Origin: Hyphomicrobiales bacterium
Lineage (GTDB): Bacteria; Pseudomonadota; Alphaproteobacteria; Rhizobiales; Rhizobiaceae
DNA: 64,000 nt
Assembly (NCBI GenBank): GCA_900469445.1
Contig: UBXM01000023.1
Coordinates: forward strand, 62,001 to 126,000
Direction: 5' to 3'
Part shown: positions 52,099 to 61,514 of the stretch, piece by piece
Layout of the letters: the number at the start of each line of letters is the position of its first letter
How positions within the stretch are numbered: the first letter of the stretch is position 1
Made by a program: the position numbers and the translations under genes
Notes under the pieces: generated by a model
Told to the model about the DNA's origin: nothing
Databases searched by the model: none
The model's input: only the letters and a program-made list of their open reading frames with translations

Positions 52099-54219
52099 AT
52101 GCGTTTGTTTCCATCATGTCTATTCGTAACTACCTCGATAATTGCGGCTACTGCCGGCGGCATTTCGTCATCAGCGCAGGAGCAACAGGACACGACACTC
52201 GCGCCTATCATCCTTCAGGGCCAGGGTGGGGAGAATCCAAGGGGGCCGGTCCAGGGTTATGTGGCTAAAACAAGCGCTACAGCCTCAAAAACCGGAACGC
52301 CGATCCTCGAAACCCAGCAGTCGATTTCGGTGATCACAAGAGACCAGATTGAAGCACAGGCAGCACAGACCCTCGGTGAAGCGCTGAACTATAGCGCTGG
52401 CGTCGTTGGGCAGCCATTCGGGGCGGATCCCCGTTTCGATTCCCCAATCGTTCGTGGCTTCGACGGCAGGCAGCTACAATATCTGAATGGTCTTAAGCTG
52501 ATGCGCACGGCCGGGGCGCCGACGATGGAGGTATATGGGCTTGAGCGAATTGATGTCGTGCGTGGTCCAGCATCTGTTATGTACGGCCAGGGAAATCCGG
52601 GCGGTATTATCAACCAGGTCAGCAAACGCCCTCAGTTCGAAAGTTTTGGCGAAGTCGGTACCCAGATCGGCAGTTACGACAATTACGGCGCCTTCTTTGA
52701 TTTCGGTGGCGTGGTTCCCAATCACGACGAGTTCGCCTATCGATTGACCGGCCTTGCGAAGACCGCAGGAGCTCAGACGGATAATCTGGACAACGACCGG
52801 TACTTCATTGCTCCGGCACTGACGTGGAAGCCGGATGAGGATACGTCACTAACGATATTGACCAGCGTCCAGCACGATAACCCCAGCAGCCCTTCCGGTC
52901 TTCCACCGGGATACGTGCTTGGAGCATCTGCTTTCAAGCTTCCACGCGATTTCTATGTCGGCGATGAAAGCTTTGATGAATCCAGCAGGACGCTGACCAA
53001 TCTCGGATACGAGTTTGAGCATCGCTTCGACGAAACCTGGACGTTCCGGCAGAATCTTCGCTACACGAATTTCGACTGGAATTATCAGGCGCTCGGGATG
53101 GCGTCCGCAGGCCTTGGAGTTGACGGTCGCACACTGGCGCGGACCGCGACTTTCCAAGACGAGCGCCTGAACACCTTCAACGTCGACAACAACCTGACGG
53201 CGGAATTTTCGACTGCCGCGGTTGACCACAAGGTCCTTTTCGGCCTCGATTACCGTTACTTCGACAACAACGTGCGGACCCGCTTCTTCAACGCGACACC
53301 GCTGGATGTTCTCGATCCCATCTATGGCGGGCCGATCGACCTCCTGGCGCCGACACTTGACACTCGGGTTACAAGCAATCTGTCGCAGGTCGGCATCTAC
53401 ATTCAGGACGAATTGGCCTATGAGAACTGGCGCGCGACACTTGGGCTCCGCCAGGACTGGGCATCGACACGCGGTTCCTCAACGAGCGGCCTCACAGGCG
53501 TTTCACGCTCCCTCGACCAGGACGATCACAAGCTCACCGGTCGCGCCGGGTTGAGCTATCTGTTCGACGGTGGTATCGCGCCATATGTGAGTTATGCGAC
53601 CTCTTTCGACCCGATCGTGAGCTCGGCAGGCACGGACTTCAAACCGAGCGAAGGCGAGCAGTGGGAAGCAGGGATCAAGTACCAGCCGGAAGGCTGGAAC
53701 GGCTTCTTCTCTGCGGCTGTCTACGATCTCAAGCAGACAAACGTGCTTAGAACCGTCGCAGGCGTTTCAGAGCAGATCGGAGAGGTTCATGTCAGAGGCC
53801 TCGAGCTCGAAGGCGTCGTCAGCCTGACCGAAGGCCTCGATCTCCGCGCTGCCTATACCTATACCGATGCCAAAATCGGCGAAGGGAATGACAATGGCAA
53901 ACGCGTCGAGAATGTTCCCCGTAACGCTGCGAGCCTCTGGGTCAACTACACGTTCCAGGAGGATACCGCATTGGAGGGGTTGGGCGTCGGAGGCGGTGTG
54001 CGTTATGTCGGCCAACGCTACGGGAACAGCGCCAATACATTCGACCTCGACGGCGTAACCTTGTTCGACGCGGCGCTGACCTACCGGAAGGAAAACTGGA
54101 AGGGATCGCTGAATTTCCAGAATATCGGCGATGAAAAATACGTTGCCAGCTGCAGTTCATTCGGATGCTATTATGGTGACGGCCGAACTGTCATAGGGAA
54201 GCTTAGCTATACCTGGTAA
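52099..54219 (+). CDS. TonB-dependent siderophore receptor (FhuA-like)
   Basis: 706 aa with a short signal sequence (LFVTTSIIAATAGGI, ending near SSAQ). Plug elements: TLAPIILQG as TonB box region, TPILETQQSISVITR, YGLERIDVVRGPASVMYGQG; then the barrel, ending in YTW. No STN domain. First gene of an operon with a complete FhuD-FhuB-FhuC-like importer. Closely similar in style to the receptor at 46671-49235 (shared NxRGPVxGYVA region). Confidence 0.94.
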   Translation: MRLFPSCLFVTTSIIAATAGGISSSAQEQQDTTLAPIILQGQGGENPRGPVQGYVAKTSATASKTGTPILETQQSISVITRDQIEAQAAQTLGEALNYSAGVVGQPFGADPRFDSPIVRGFDGRQLQYLNGLKLMRTAGAPTMEVYGLERIDVVRGPASVMYGQGNPGGIINQVSKRPQFESFGEVGTQIGSYDNYGAFFDFGGVVPNHDEFAYRLTGLAKTAGAQTDNLDNDRYFIAPALTWKPDEDTSLTILTSVQHDNPSSPSGLPPGYVLGASAFKLPRDFYVGDESFDESSRTLTNLGYEFEHRFDETWTFRQNLRYTNFDWNYQALGMASAGLGVDGRTLARTATFQDERLNTFNVDNNLTAEFSTAAVDHKVLFGLDYRYFDNNVRTRFFNATPLDVLDPIYGGPIDLLAPTLDTRVTSNLSQVGIYIQDELAYENWRATLGLRQDWASTRGSSTSGLTGVSRSLDQDDHKLTGRAGLSYLFDGGIAPYVSYATSFDPIVSSAGTDFKPSEGEQWEAGIKYQPEGWNGFFSAAVYDLKQTNVLRTVAGVSEQIGEVHVRGLELEGVVSLTEGLDLRAAYTYTDAKIGEGNDNGKRVENVPRNAASLWVNYTFQEDTALEGLGVGGGVRYVGQRYGNSANTFDLDGVTLFDAALTYRKENWKGSLNFQNIGDEKYVASCSSFGCYYGDGRTVIGKLSYTW

Positions 54220-54223
54220 TCGC

Positions 54224-55117
54224 GTGCGTTCGACAACTCCGGTCATTTTGCGGCGTCGGGAAATTATTCTCGGCGTCGCAGCTTCGTGGGCCGCGGGCAA
54301 GGTTTTCGCCAATGGTGGCCCGCGGCTTGCCGCAGTCGACTGGGCAATGCTCGAAACCGCAGTGGCATTGGGCGTGATGCCGGTCGCTGCGACCGAACTG
54401 ATTCAGTTTCGCAAAGATGCCGTAGAGCCGGAAATTCCGCAGAAGGTGATAGATCTCGGCTTGCGGGGTGCACCCAACTTCGAGCTTCTTCATCTTTTGA
54501 AACCCGACCTGATCCTGCTTTCCCCCTTCTATACTCGGCATCAGGCCGCTTTGGAACGGATTGCCCCGATCATCTCGTTGCCGTTCTATATCCGAGGCGA
54601 GCCGCCATTCGAAAAGGCCCTCGCAGCGATCCGGGGTCTTGCAGAGCGGCTGAACAGGCAGGACAAAGCTTCAAAGGTGCTTTCAGGCATTGAGGCTCAA
54701 TTGAATGGCCATCGTGAGAGGCTTGCGCGTTTTGCAGCGAGGCCCTTCTACCTTGTCAATGTCGGTGATGCCAGGCATGTCCGCGTTTTCGGAGCGGATA
54801 GCATGTTCGGCGATGTTCTTTCCAGGATTGGGCTAACTAATGCATGGACAGAAAGGTCTCGCTATACGTTCGCAGCCCCGGTACCGATCGAACAACTGGC
54901 GGCCCGAGAAGATGCGCACATCATCGTAATCTCCGAAATTCCTGTCGAAGCGCGAAGCTCGCTTAAGAGCAGTATGATCTGGAATTCTCTGGTTCCGGTT
55001 CAGGAGCAAAGGGTCATGATGCTCGGTAATGTCAATCCCTATGGTGGAGTGATTGCAGCGATGCGTTTCGCCCGCCTTCTGAGTGATGCGCTGCTGGCCT
55101 CGGGCGAGAACCAATGA
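54224..55117 (+). CDS. Siderophore-binding protein (FhuD type)
   Basis: 297 aa, starting at a GTG four bases after the receptor gene. An RRR-containing N-terminus and short hydrophobic stretch resemble a Tat signal, followed by a FhuD-like binding protein (LAAVDWAMLETAVALGVMPV, then LKPDLILLSP). A paralogue of the protein at 45779-46666: both share D-L-G-L-R-x-x-P-N-x-E-L-L. Overlaps the permease gene by four bases. Confidence 0.92.
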   Translation: MRSTTPVILRRREIILGVAASWAAGKVFANGGPRLAAVDWAMLETAVALGVMPVAATELIQFRKDAVEPEIPQKVIDLGLRGAPNFELLHLLKPDLILLSPFYTRHQAALERIAPIISLPFYIRGEPPFEKALAAIRGLAERLNRQDKASKVLSGIEAQLNGHRERLARFAARPFYLVNVGDARHVRVFGADSMFGDVLSRIGLTNAWTERSRYTFAAPVPIEQLAAREDAHIIVISEIPVEARSSLKSSMIWNSLVPVQEQRVMMLGNVNPYGGVIAAMRFARLLSDALLASGENQ

Positions 55118-57075
55118 TGAGACAAGCAGTCGTCGTGGGGGGAGGCGCGTTCCTGAGCGCCGTCATACTCTTCCTGTTTACAGCCGGACAGCATCTGGCG
55201 ATATCAGCCTGGCCCGATGCGTTGTTCGGCTCCGGGGCATCTACGCTCGACGAGATCATCCTTCTATACGGCCTCTTCCCAAGGGCCGGAGTGGCCATCA
55301 TCTCCGGCGCTGCACTGGGCCTTTCGGGAGCGCTGCTTCAGCAATTGTTGCGTAATCCAATTGCTGATCCATCGACACTCGGCATATCCGCCGGCGCGCA
55401 ACTCGCGATCGTGGCAGCGACACTTTTCTTCCCGCAGATACTTGATGGCAATCGCACGATGATTGCCCTGTCAGGTGCTGGCGCCGCTGCGATTATTGTC
55501 TTTGCGCTTGGCTGGAGATCGTCATTCGAGCCGGTCACGATGGTTGTGTCCGGAATGCTCGTCGGCGTCACGGCGGTTGCTCTATCATCAGCACTCACCC
55601 TGGCTCAGGGCGAGTATTTGATGTCACTGGTCACCTGGAACGGTGGATCGCTAAGCCAGCAGGATTGGTCGGTCTTCAATGCGCTGTCGATCGAGCTTCT
55701 GGCCGGTATGGCCTTCATGTTGTTGCTCATGAGGCCTCTGCTGCTGTTGGGCCTTGGTGATGCCAGTGCCCGATCGCTCGGTGTCAGCCTTCGAGGGATA
55801 AGATTGGCGGTCGCCACTATTGCCACGGCTCTTGCAGGCTTCGTCGCGGCTAATGTCGGACTGGTCAGTTTCGTTGGATTGGCTGCTGCAGCGCTCGTGC
55901 GGGGATGTGGTATAAGCAAGCCGTCAGCCGTGCTTGTTCTTTCGCCGTTGGCAGGTGCGCTATTTCTTTGGCTTTGCGATGGGGCGGTGCAGGTCCTGTC
56001 GGGCGCGACCGGCGAAACGTTTCCGACAGGATCCGTCACCGCGCTGATCGGTGGGCCGATATTACTCTGGCTTCTGCCCAAAGTCCGAACGCTGCGGGCT
56101 AAGTCGCCGCCTGTTAACACCACACGGCGTATTCAATTTCCGAAAGGAATAACCGGGCTCCTGGCTTTGCTACCTTTCATTCTGGTCCTGGCTTTCTTTG
56201 TCGGTAACGATGGGCGGAGCTGGGCCATGCTTTCCTACGCGGACGCGGCAGAACTCACACCGCTGCGTTGGCCCAGGTTGCTGGCGGCGGCAGGAGCTGG
56301 AGGGCTTTTGGCACTAACCGGTGCGATCCTGCAGCGGATGACGGGTAACCCGATGGCGAGCCCGGAAGTCATCGGGGTGAGTGGCGGCGCGGGGCTGGGA
56401 TTTGCTGCCTCGCTGACCCTCGTCCCTGCTGGTGGCCCATACAGCCTAGCCGTTGGAGCGGCACTGGGAGGGTTGGCAGCGATGTCGATCGTATTGGCTT
56501 TTGCCCGTCGCCAGAACCTCCCTCAAGAGAAATTGCTTCTCGCAGGCATTGCGGTCAGCTCTCTAAGTTCCTCGATGTTGGCGGTTCTGATGGCCGCGGG
56601 TGATCAGCGGGCGTGGCAGATTTTAGCCTGGATCGGTGGCTCAGCTTCTTCTGCGACGCCTGCAACCGCAATTTTCCTGGCTAGCCTGTCGCTCCTCATC
56701 ATGCTCGTGGCAATGACTTTGGTCCGCTGGTTGACCCTTCTTCCACTCGGACAGGCGACTTCGCACAGTCTCGGTGTTCCGAGCATGGGTAGCAGGATGA
56801 CAATTCTTGCAGTGTGCGGGCTGGCAACCGGCGCAGCGTCGGTTCTCGTTGGCCCTCTGAGTTTTGTCGGCCTGATTGCGCCCCATATTGCAATCCGAGC
56901 CGGCTTCGTGACCGCACGAGACCACCTCGTGTCATCTTTCGTTCTGGGGGCCTTGATCATGGCTTTCGCCGATTTTGGCGCGAGGACCGTGACATTCCCC
57001 TATGAATTGCCGCTCGGGCTTTTCGCCGCGATGGTGGGAGCTCCGTACTTGATCTGGCTGGTTGGTCGACGATGA
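55114..57075 (+). CDS. Fused siderophore ABC permease (FhuB type)
   Basis: 653 aa, two FecCD permease units in one chain (NPIADPSTLGISAGA in the first, NPMASPEVIGVSGGA in the second), about 20 membrane segments. Same architecture as the product at 43806-45782. Overlaps its neighbours by four bases on both sides. Confidence 0.95.
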   Translation: MMRQAVVVGGGAFLSAVILFLFTAGQHLAISAWPDALFGSGASTLDEIILLYGLFPRAGVAIISGAALGLSGALLQQLLRNPIADPSTLGISAGAQLAIVAATLFFPQILDGNRTMIALSGAGAAAIIVFALGWRSSFEPVTMVVSGMLVGVTAVALSSALTLAQGEYLMSLVTWNGGSLSQQDWSVFNALSIELLAGMAFMLLLMRPLLLLGLGDASARSLGVSLRGIRLAVATIATALAGFVAANVGLVSFVGLAAAALVRGCGISKPSAVLVLSPLAGALFLWLCDGAVQVLSGATGETFPTGSVTALIGGPILLWLLPKVRTLRAKSPPVNTTRRIQFPKGITGLLALLPFILVLAFFVGNDGRSWAMLSYADAAELTPLRWPRLLAAAGAGGLLALTGAILQRMTGNPMASPEVIGVSGGAGLGFAASLTLVPAGGPYSLAVGAALGGLAAMSIVLAFARRQNLPQEKLLLAGIAVSSLSSSMLAVLMAAGDQRAWQILAWIGGSASSATPATAIFLASLSLLIMLVAMTLVRWLTLLPLGQATSHSLGVPSMGSRMTILAVCGLATGAASVLVGPLSFVGLIAPHIAIRAGFVTARDHLVSSFVLGALIMAFADFGARTVTFPYELPLGLFAAMVGAPYLIWLVGRR

Positions 57076-57941
57076 AAGCTGTTCTGCAAAACTATCGGGA
57101 GATGTCCACATTGGGTTCACGAGATCACAGCGAGAAGTCGAACGATGACCGAGGTGAGCGCGAAGCAGGCAAGGCCTTCTCGGTGAACAATGTTGGTCTT
57201 ACGATTGACGGGCGTGAAATCCTGTCCGACGTAACGCTCGAATTCCCACCGGGGGAGGTCGTCGCGCTCGTCGGCCACAATGGGTCGGGAAAGTCCACTC
57301 TCCTGAAGATACTCGCTCGACAGCTTGCTCCGACAGCAGGAACTTCCACCTACGCGGATCGTGAGCTTGCTACATATGACAACAGGTCGTTTGCGCGATC
57401 GGTTGCCTATCTTCCGCAGGATCTGGGCACAGGCTCCGACATGACGGTCCGGGAGCTTGTCGCCTGTGGACGATATCCCTGGCATGGCGCACTCGGTCGC
57501 TTCTCCGCCGTAGACCGCGAGAAGGTGGATGCTGCGATTTTGGTAACCGGTATCGAGGGGTACGCTGATCGTTTGGTGGGCACGCTTTCCGGAGGCGAGC
57601 GACAGCGCGCCTGGATCGCGATGCTCATTGCTCAGGATGCAAGTTCCCTCCTGCTCGATGAGCCAACGGCGGCGCTTGATATCGCGCATCAGCTTGAAGT
57701 GCTGTCACTCGTGCGGAAATTGGCGAATGATAGAGGAAAGAGCGTCGTTGTCGTTCTCCACGACATCAATATGGCCGCCCGCTTCTGCGATCGGATTCAC
57801 GCACTGAAGAACGGACGTATGGTTGCAAGCGGTGCACCGAGTGAGATTCTGGTGCCGGATACGTTGCGTTGCATTTATGGGATTGAGATGAATGTAATTG
57901 TCCCATCGAACACAAGTCGCCCGATCGTCTATCCTCTTTGA
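57072..57941 (+). CDS. Siderophore ABC transporter ATP-binding protein (FhuC type)
   Basis: 289 aa. Walker A GHNGSGKSTLLK, signature LSGGERQR, Walker B SLLLDEPTAALDI, switch His VVLHDINMAARF. The first 35 residues are a polar extension; an internal ATG at residue 11 could be the start, but 57072 overlaps the permease stop. Paralogue of the ATPase at 42944-43789. Confidence 0.95.
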   Translation: MKAVLQNYREMSTLGSRDHSEKSNDDRGEREAGKAFSVNNVGLTIDGREILSDVTLEFPPGEVVALVGHNGSGKSTLLKILARQLAPTAGTSTYADRELATYDNRSFARSVAYLPQDLGTGSDMTVRELVACGRYPWHGALGRFSAVDREKVDAAILVTGIEGYADRLVGTLSGGERQRAWIAMLIAQDASSLLLDEPTAALDIAHQLEVLSLVRKLANDRGKSVVVVLHDINMAARFCDRIHALKNGRMVASGAPSEILVPDTLRCIYGIEMNVIVPSNTSRPIVYPL

Positions 57942-58261
57942 AATCGTCCGGCAGGATCGTGAATGGCTTAAAATCGGGTCATGTGGGGGAGGCAATTGAG
58001 CTGGTCGCCGACCAAATCAATCCGCGCCCGATTGCCCGGGAAAAACAGCAAATTCTGTGCGGATGATGCAAATGAGAGTCGGTTTCAAAGCGGTTCTAGG
58101 TAGTATTGCTCTAAAAGAAGTTTCGCCGACACTGGGCTCGATCCGTTGGCATGCAGCGATTAGCGAAACGCCAAAGGAAATATGCGGCCGGCGGATCCCG
58201 GCATGACAACGCCGAGCCCGCCAACCAATCCTCAAGGTGCGTCAGATGAAGGGAAGCTCCT
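57942..58261. other. Spacer between siderophore operon and LysR gene
   Basis: About 320 bases between convergent genes. I find nothing I can name; a 72-codon minus-strand frame (58017-58235) has no ribosome binding site or similarity. Confidence 0.5.
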
Positions 58262-59167
58262 TCAGGATAGGTGCGCGTCATGGTCTACCACATAATGCAG
58301 GAGATGGTCCAAAAGGTCAGCTGCATAGCGGGGTAGGTGCGATTTGTTTCTGACGCACAAATACAGCTCCCGTTCTGCCCACCGCTCGTCGATCTGCACG
58401 CTTCGGAAATTCATTGTGCGACCGTATCGGGATGCGGCCGTTTGCGGGACAATGCCGACGCCGACGCCGCTTTCGACCATTCGACTGAGGGATTCGAAGT
58501 TCTCGCATCGCAGGCGGATGTTCGCCCGACGCCCTAACTCGTTGGCCAGGCGACGAAGGAATTGCGATAGCGCCACTTTTTCCGGCAGTCCGATTATGGG
58601 AGAATCCAGAATTGTTGAAAAACCGGCCGAGCCGGCCAATGGCGAAGTGGCCGGTACAATCAATACGAGTCGGTCGCGCACGAATCTCCATCTCTCCAGG
58701 CCGGTCATGTCTGCTGATGCCGCGACTACCCCGATATCCGCCTCGCCATTGCGCAGGAGATTTACGACCTCGTGACTTGGCTTGTCCTTGATGGACACGA
58801 ATATATCCGGGTTGTCCCTGAGGAATGGAGCAAGCGCCTGAGGCATATGCTCCGACAGCATGTTCGTGTTGGACAATAGGCGCACGGTGCCGCTTCGCCC
58901 TTCGGCAAATGCCTTCAGATCGATGTCGAGCTTGCGTGCGTCATCGAGGATGGTTCTGGCGTGGCGGGTAAAGATCTGGCCAGCTAAAGTTGGCCTGATG
59001 CCGCGCCCGGTTCGCTCAAACAGAGTCAGGCCGAAGGATTCCTCCACTTTTCGCAAGCGCGCACTGACGGCAGCCACGACGATATTGTTCTGCAAAGCCG
59101 CCGCAGTAAGGCTTCCTCCCTCGACGGCAGAAAGGAATATCCTGAGATCTGTGAGGTCGAATTTCAT
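58262..59167 (-). CDS. LysR-family transcriptional regulator
   Basis: 301 aa with an N-terminal winged helix-turn-helix (LRIFLSAVEGGSLTAAAL, then VSARLRKVEESFGLTLFERT) and an effector-binding domain. Divergent from the sugar dehydrogenase operon, with an inverted repeat 31 bases upstream of its start, so it probably regulates that operon. Confidence 0.93.
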   Translation of the reverse strand: MKFDLTDLRIFLSAVEGGSLTAAALQNNIVVAAVSARLRKVEESFGLTLFERTGRGIRPTLAGQIFTRHARTILDDARKLDIDLKAFAEGRSGTVRLLSNTNMLSEHMPQALAPFLRDNPDIFVSIKDKPSHEVVNLLRNGEADIGVVAASADMTGLERWRFVRDRLVLIVPATSPLAGSAGFSTILDSPIIGLPEKVALSQFLRRLANELGRRANIRLRCENFESLSRMVESGVGVGIVPQTAASRYGRTMNFRSVQIDERWAERELYLCVRNKSHLPRYAADLLDHLLHYVVDHDAHLS

Positions 59168-59197
59168 AAGGCCGAGCTTTCACAATTGGTGAAGGCT

Positions 59198-59212
59198 GTT
59201 TGTACGACAAAC
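59198..59212. promoter_or_regulatory. Inverted repeat, possible LysR operator
   Basis: GTTTGT and ACAAAC form a perfect 6-bp inverted repeat with a 3-base spacer, 31 bases from the LysR start. A second weaker one (TTCAC / GTGAA) lies at about 59180-59194. The divergent dehydrogenase operon starts at 59458. Confidence 0.4.
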
Positions 59213-59457
59213 TGACTACACAAGCCATCTTTCGCGGCGCTATGACACAAATCAAGTCGCGACGCGACACATCGACACGCCTCAGGTTTGATCCTGAACC
59301 CGTCAATCAAGCATTTTTATACAAGAATTGCTTCGGAACGAGTGGCATTCTCCCGATGTGCCGTCTTGGTTAGCGGCGATAGAGATCGGCCCGATGCGTG
59401 GGAGGCGCATTCGGATTCGATATTGATTGTTCATGCTTGATGAAAGCACGGGGATAT

Positions 59458-60924
59458 ATGCCAACGCCTCCTGTCTCGCCCGGTACCGCCCTCGGCCGCA
59501 CTCTGTTTGCGCCGATTTCCGCTTCGCTCCGCCCCGCCATTCTCTGTCTTTCCGCGCTGGTCGCAACGGCCGGTGCGAGCTTTGCAGGCGATACGTCCGA
59601 TCTCGTGGCGCGCGGTCGTTATCTTGCGACCGCCGCAGACTGTGCCGCCTGTCATACCGCGCCGCATGGCGGCACGCCCTTTGCCGGCGGCTACGGCATC
59701 GATACCCCGCTCGGCAAGATCTTCTCGACGAACATCACGCCGTCGAAAGAAGGCGGGATCGGTCGTTACAGCGAAGAAGAATTCGCCCGCGCCGTGCGTG
59801 AAGGGGTCGCCAAGGATGGCAGCCATCTCTATCCGGCGATGCCTTACACGGCCTATGCCAAGATCACCGATGACGACATGAAGGCGCTTTACGCCTACTT
59901 CATGAACGAGGTGAAGCCGGACGATCACAAGCCACAGAAGACCGAGCTGCCTTTCCCCTTCTCGATCCGCACGTCGATGGCGGCGTGGAACCTGCTTTTC
60001 CTCGACAAGACGCGCTTCACGCCCGATCCGGCCAAGTCCGCCGAATGGAACCGCGGCGCCTATCTTGCTGACGCACTGGAGCACTGTTCGACTTGCCACA
60101 CGCCGCGCAACGCCTTCATGGCCGAAGACGCGAGCCAGCTGTTTGCCGGTAGTGCTGTCGGATCCTGGTATGCCCCGAACATCACCTCGGACAAGGTTGC
60201 CGGCATCGGCGGCTGGTCCGATGATGAGCTGATCCGGTATCTGAAGACCGGCAATGTCGTCGGCAAGGCGCAGGCCGCCGGCCCGATGGCGGAAGCCGTC
60301 GAAAACAGCCTGCAATATCTGCCCGACGACGATCTCAAGGCGATCGTCACCTATCTCAAGGACGTTCCGGCGATCGGATCCGGCGACGCGCCGTCGCGCG
60401 CCGATCTCGGAAAGCCTTCGACCGTGGTCGAAGCATCGCTGCGTGGCCTGCCGGGCCAGGCACCAGACGAAAACGGCTACCACATCTTCAGCGGCAGCTG
60501 TGCCGCTTGCCATCAGCCGGAAGGGCAGGGCAACGATCATTATCCGTCGCTGTTCCACAATACGGCGACTGGCGAAGATCGCGCGGATAACCTCGTTTCG
60601 ACCATCCTCTACGGTCTGCATCGCAAGGTTAGCGATCACGTCGCCTTCATGCCGGCCTTCGGTCCAGACGCATCCTACACGGATCGTCTCTCCAACAAGG
60701 AAATCGCCGATGTCAGCAACTATGTGCTGGCGAATTACGGCAATGCGGCCGTCAAGGTGACCGAAGCCGATGTGGCGCGTATCCGCGATGGTGGCGAGAA
60801 GCCGTTGATCGTCAAGCTGGCACCGCTTGCGGCACCTGCTGCGATCGTCGCCGCCGTGATCGTGCTTGCCTTGATCGCCTGGTTCGCCTCGCGCCGCCGT
60901 CGCTCTCGCCCGGCGCTCGGCTGA
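59458..60924 (+). CDS. Triheme cytochrome c subunit of a membrane-bound sugar/polyol dehydrogenase
   Basis: 488 aa from the ATG at 59458 (an upstream frame to 59398 exists but lacks support). Signal peptide ending SFAG; three heme c sites C-x-x-C-H: CAACH (C62-H66), CSTCH and CAACH. A hydrophobic C-terminal anchor (AAIVAAVIVLALIAWF) is followed by a basic tail. This matches the cytochrome subunit that passes electrons from FAD-dependent gluconate, fructose, sorbitol or glucose dehydrogenases to ubiquinone at the periplasmic face. First of three genes. Confidence 0.93.
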   Translation: MPTPPVSPGTALGRTLFAPISASLRPAILCLSALVATAGASFAGDTSDLVARGRYLATAADCAACHTAPHGGTPFAGGYGIDTPLGKIFSTNITPSKEGGIGRYSEEEFARAVREGVAKDGSHLYPAMPYTAYAKITDDDMKALYAYFMNEVKPDDHKPQKTELPFPFSIRTSMAAWNLLFLDKTRFTPDPAKSAEWNRGAYLADALEHCSTCHTPRNAFMAEDASQLFAGSAVGSWYAPNITSDKVAGIGGWSDDELIRYLKTGNVVGKAQAAGPMAEAVENSLQYLPDDDLKAIVTYLKDVPAIGSGDAPSRADLGKPSTVVEASLRGLPGQAPDENGYHIFSGSCAACHQPEGQGNDHYPSLFHNTATGEDRADNLVSTILYGLHRKVSDHVAFMPAFGPDASYTDRLSNKEIADVSNYVLANYGNAAVKVTEADVARIRDGGEKPLIVKLAPLAAPAAIVAAVIVLALIAWFASRRRRSRPALG

Positions 60925-60972
60925 GCCTCTCCGCTTTCCCTTTTTGCATTGAACGCTCCATCGGAGATCCTG

Positions 60973-61500
60973 ATGCCTTTCGATCCTTCTTCCCCGGCCG
61001 TTCTCGGCCAAGCTCTCTCCCGTCGCAGCCTGCTGCGCGGCACTGCCGCCCTTGGCGGTCTGGCAATCGCTGCGAGCCTCGCCGGCCCGATCTCGGCCGT
61101 TGCGGCTGACGACAGCGTTGCTTCCTTCACCCAGTTGTCAGAATTCCTGACGGGCTACACGCTCGATCCGATCCTTGGCGCCCGCTTTCTCGCGGCGCTG
61201 AAGAAGCGCGACGCCGATCTGGATGCGAGCCTTGCGGCACTCTCCCAGCTCATCAAGCAGTCCGGCGTGCCGAACATGGATGGCTTTCTGGCGCTGACCG
61301 GCACCGATCCGGCGCTGATTAAGACCGCCACCAAGGTGGTTTCCGCCTGGTATCTCGGCGTTGTCGGTGAACCGGAAGACGCGGAGCTTATCACCTACGC
61401 GGATTCCCTCATGTATCGCCCGACCAAGGGCCTCCTTACCGTCCCGTCCTACGGTCCCGGCCCGAATGCCTGGGGACCGAAGCCCGGCAGCAAGATCTGA
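60973..61500 (+). CDS. Small (Tat-exported) subunit of the sugar dehydrogenase
   Basis: 175 aa from the ATG at 60973, with GGAG seven bases upstream; a TTG frame begins at 60949. A twin-arginine signal (SRRSLLRGTAALGG) precedes a gluconate 2-dehydrogenase subunit-3-like domain. In fructose and glucose dehydrogenase complexes this subunit carries the folded flavoprotein across the membrane through Tat, since the large subunit has no signal of its own. Confidence 0.9.
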   Translation: MPFDPSSPAVLGQALSRRSLLRGTAALGGLAIAASLAGPISAVAADDSVASFTQLSEFLTGYTLDPILGARFLAALKKRDADLDASLAALSQLIKQSGVPNMDGFLALTGTDPALIKTATKVVSAWYLGVVGEPEDAELITYADSLMYRPTKGLLTVPSYGPGPNAWGPKPGSKI

Positions 61501-61514
61501 CAGGAACAAAGACA

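Noticed and set aside
59431..61011. 526-codon minus-strand open frame
   Set aside because: Shadow of the cytochrome c gene, whose three heme motifs and signal peptide are clear.
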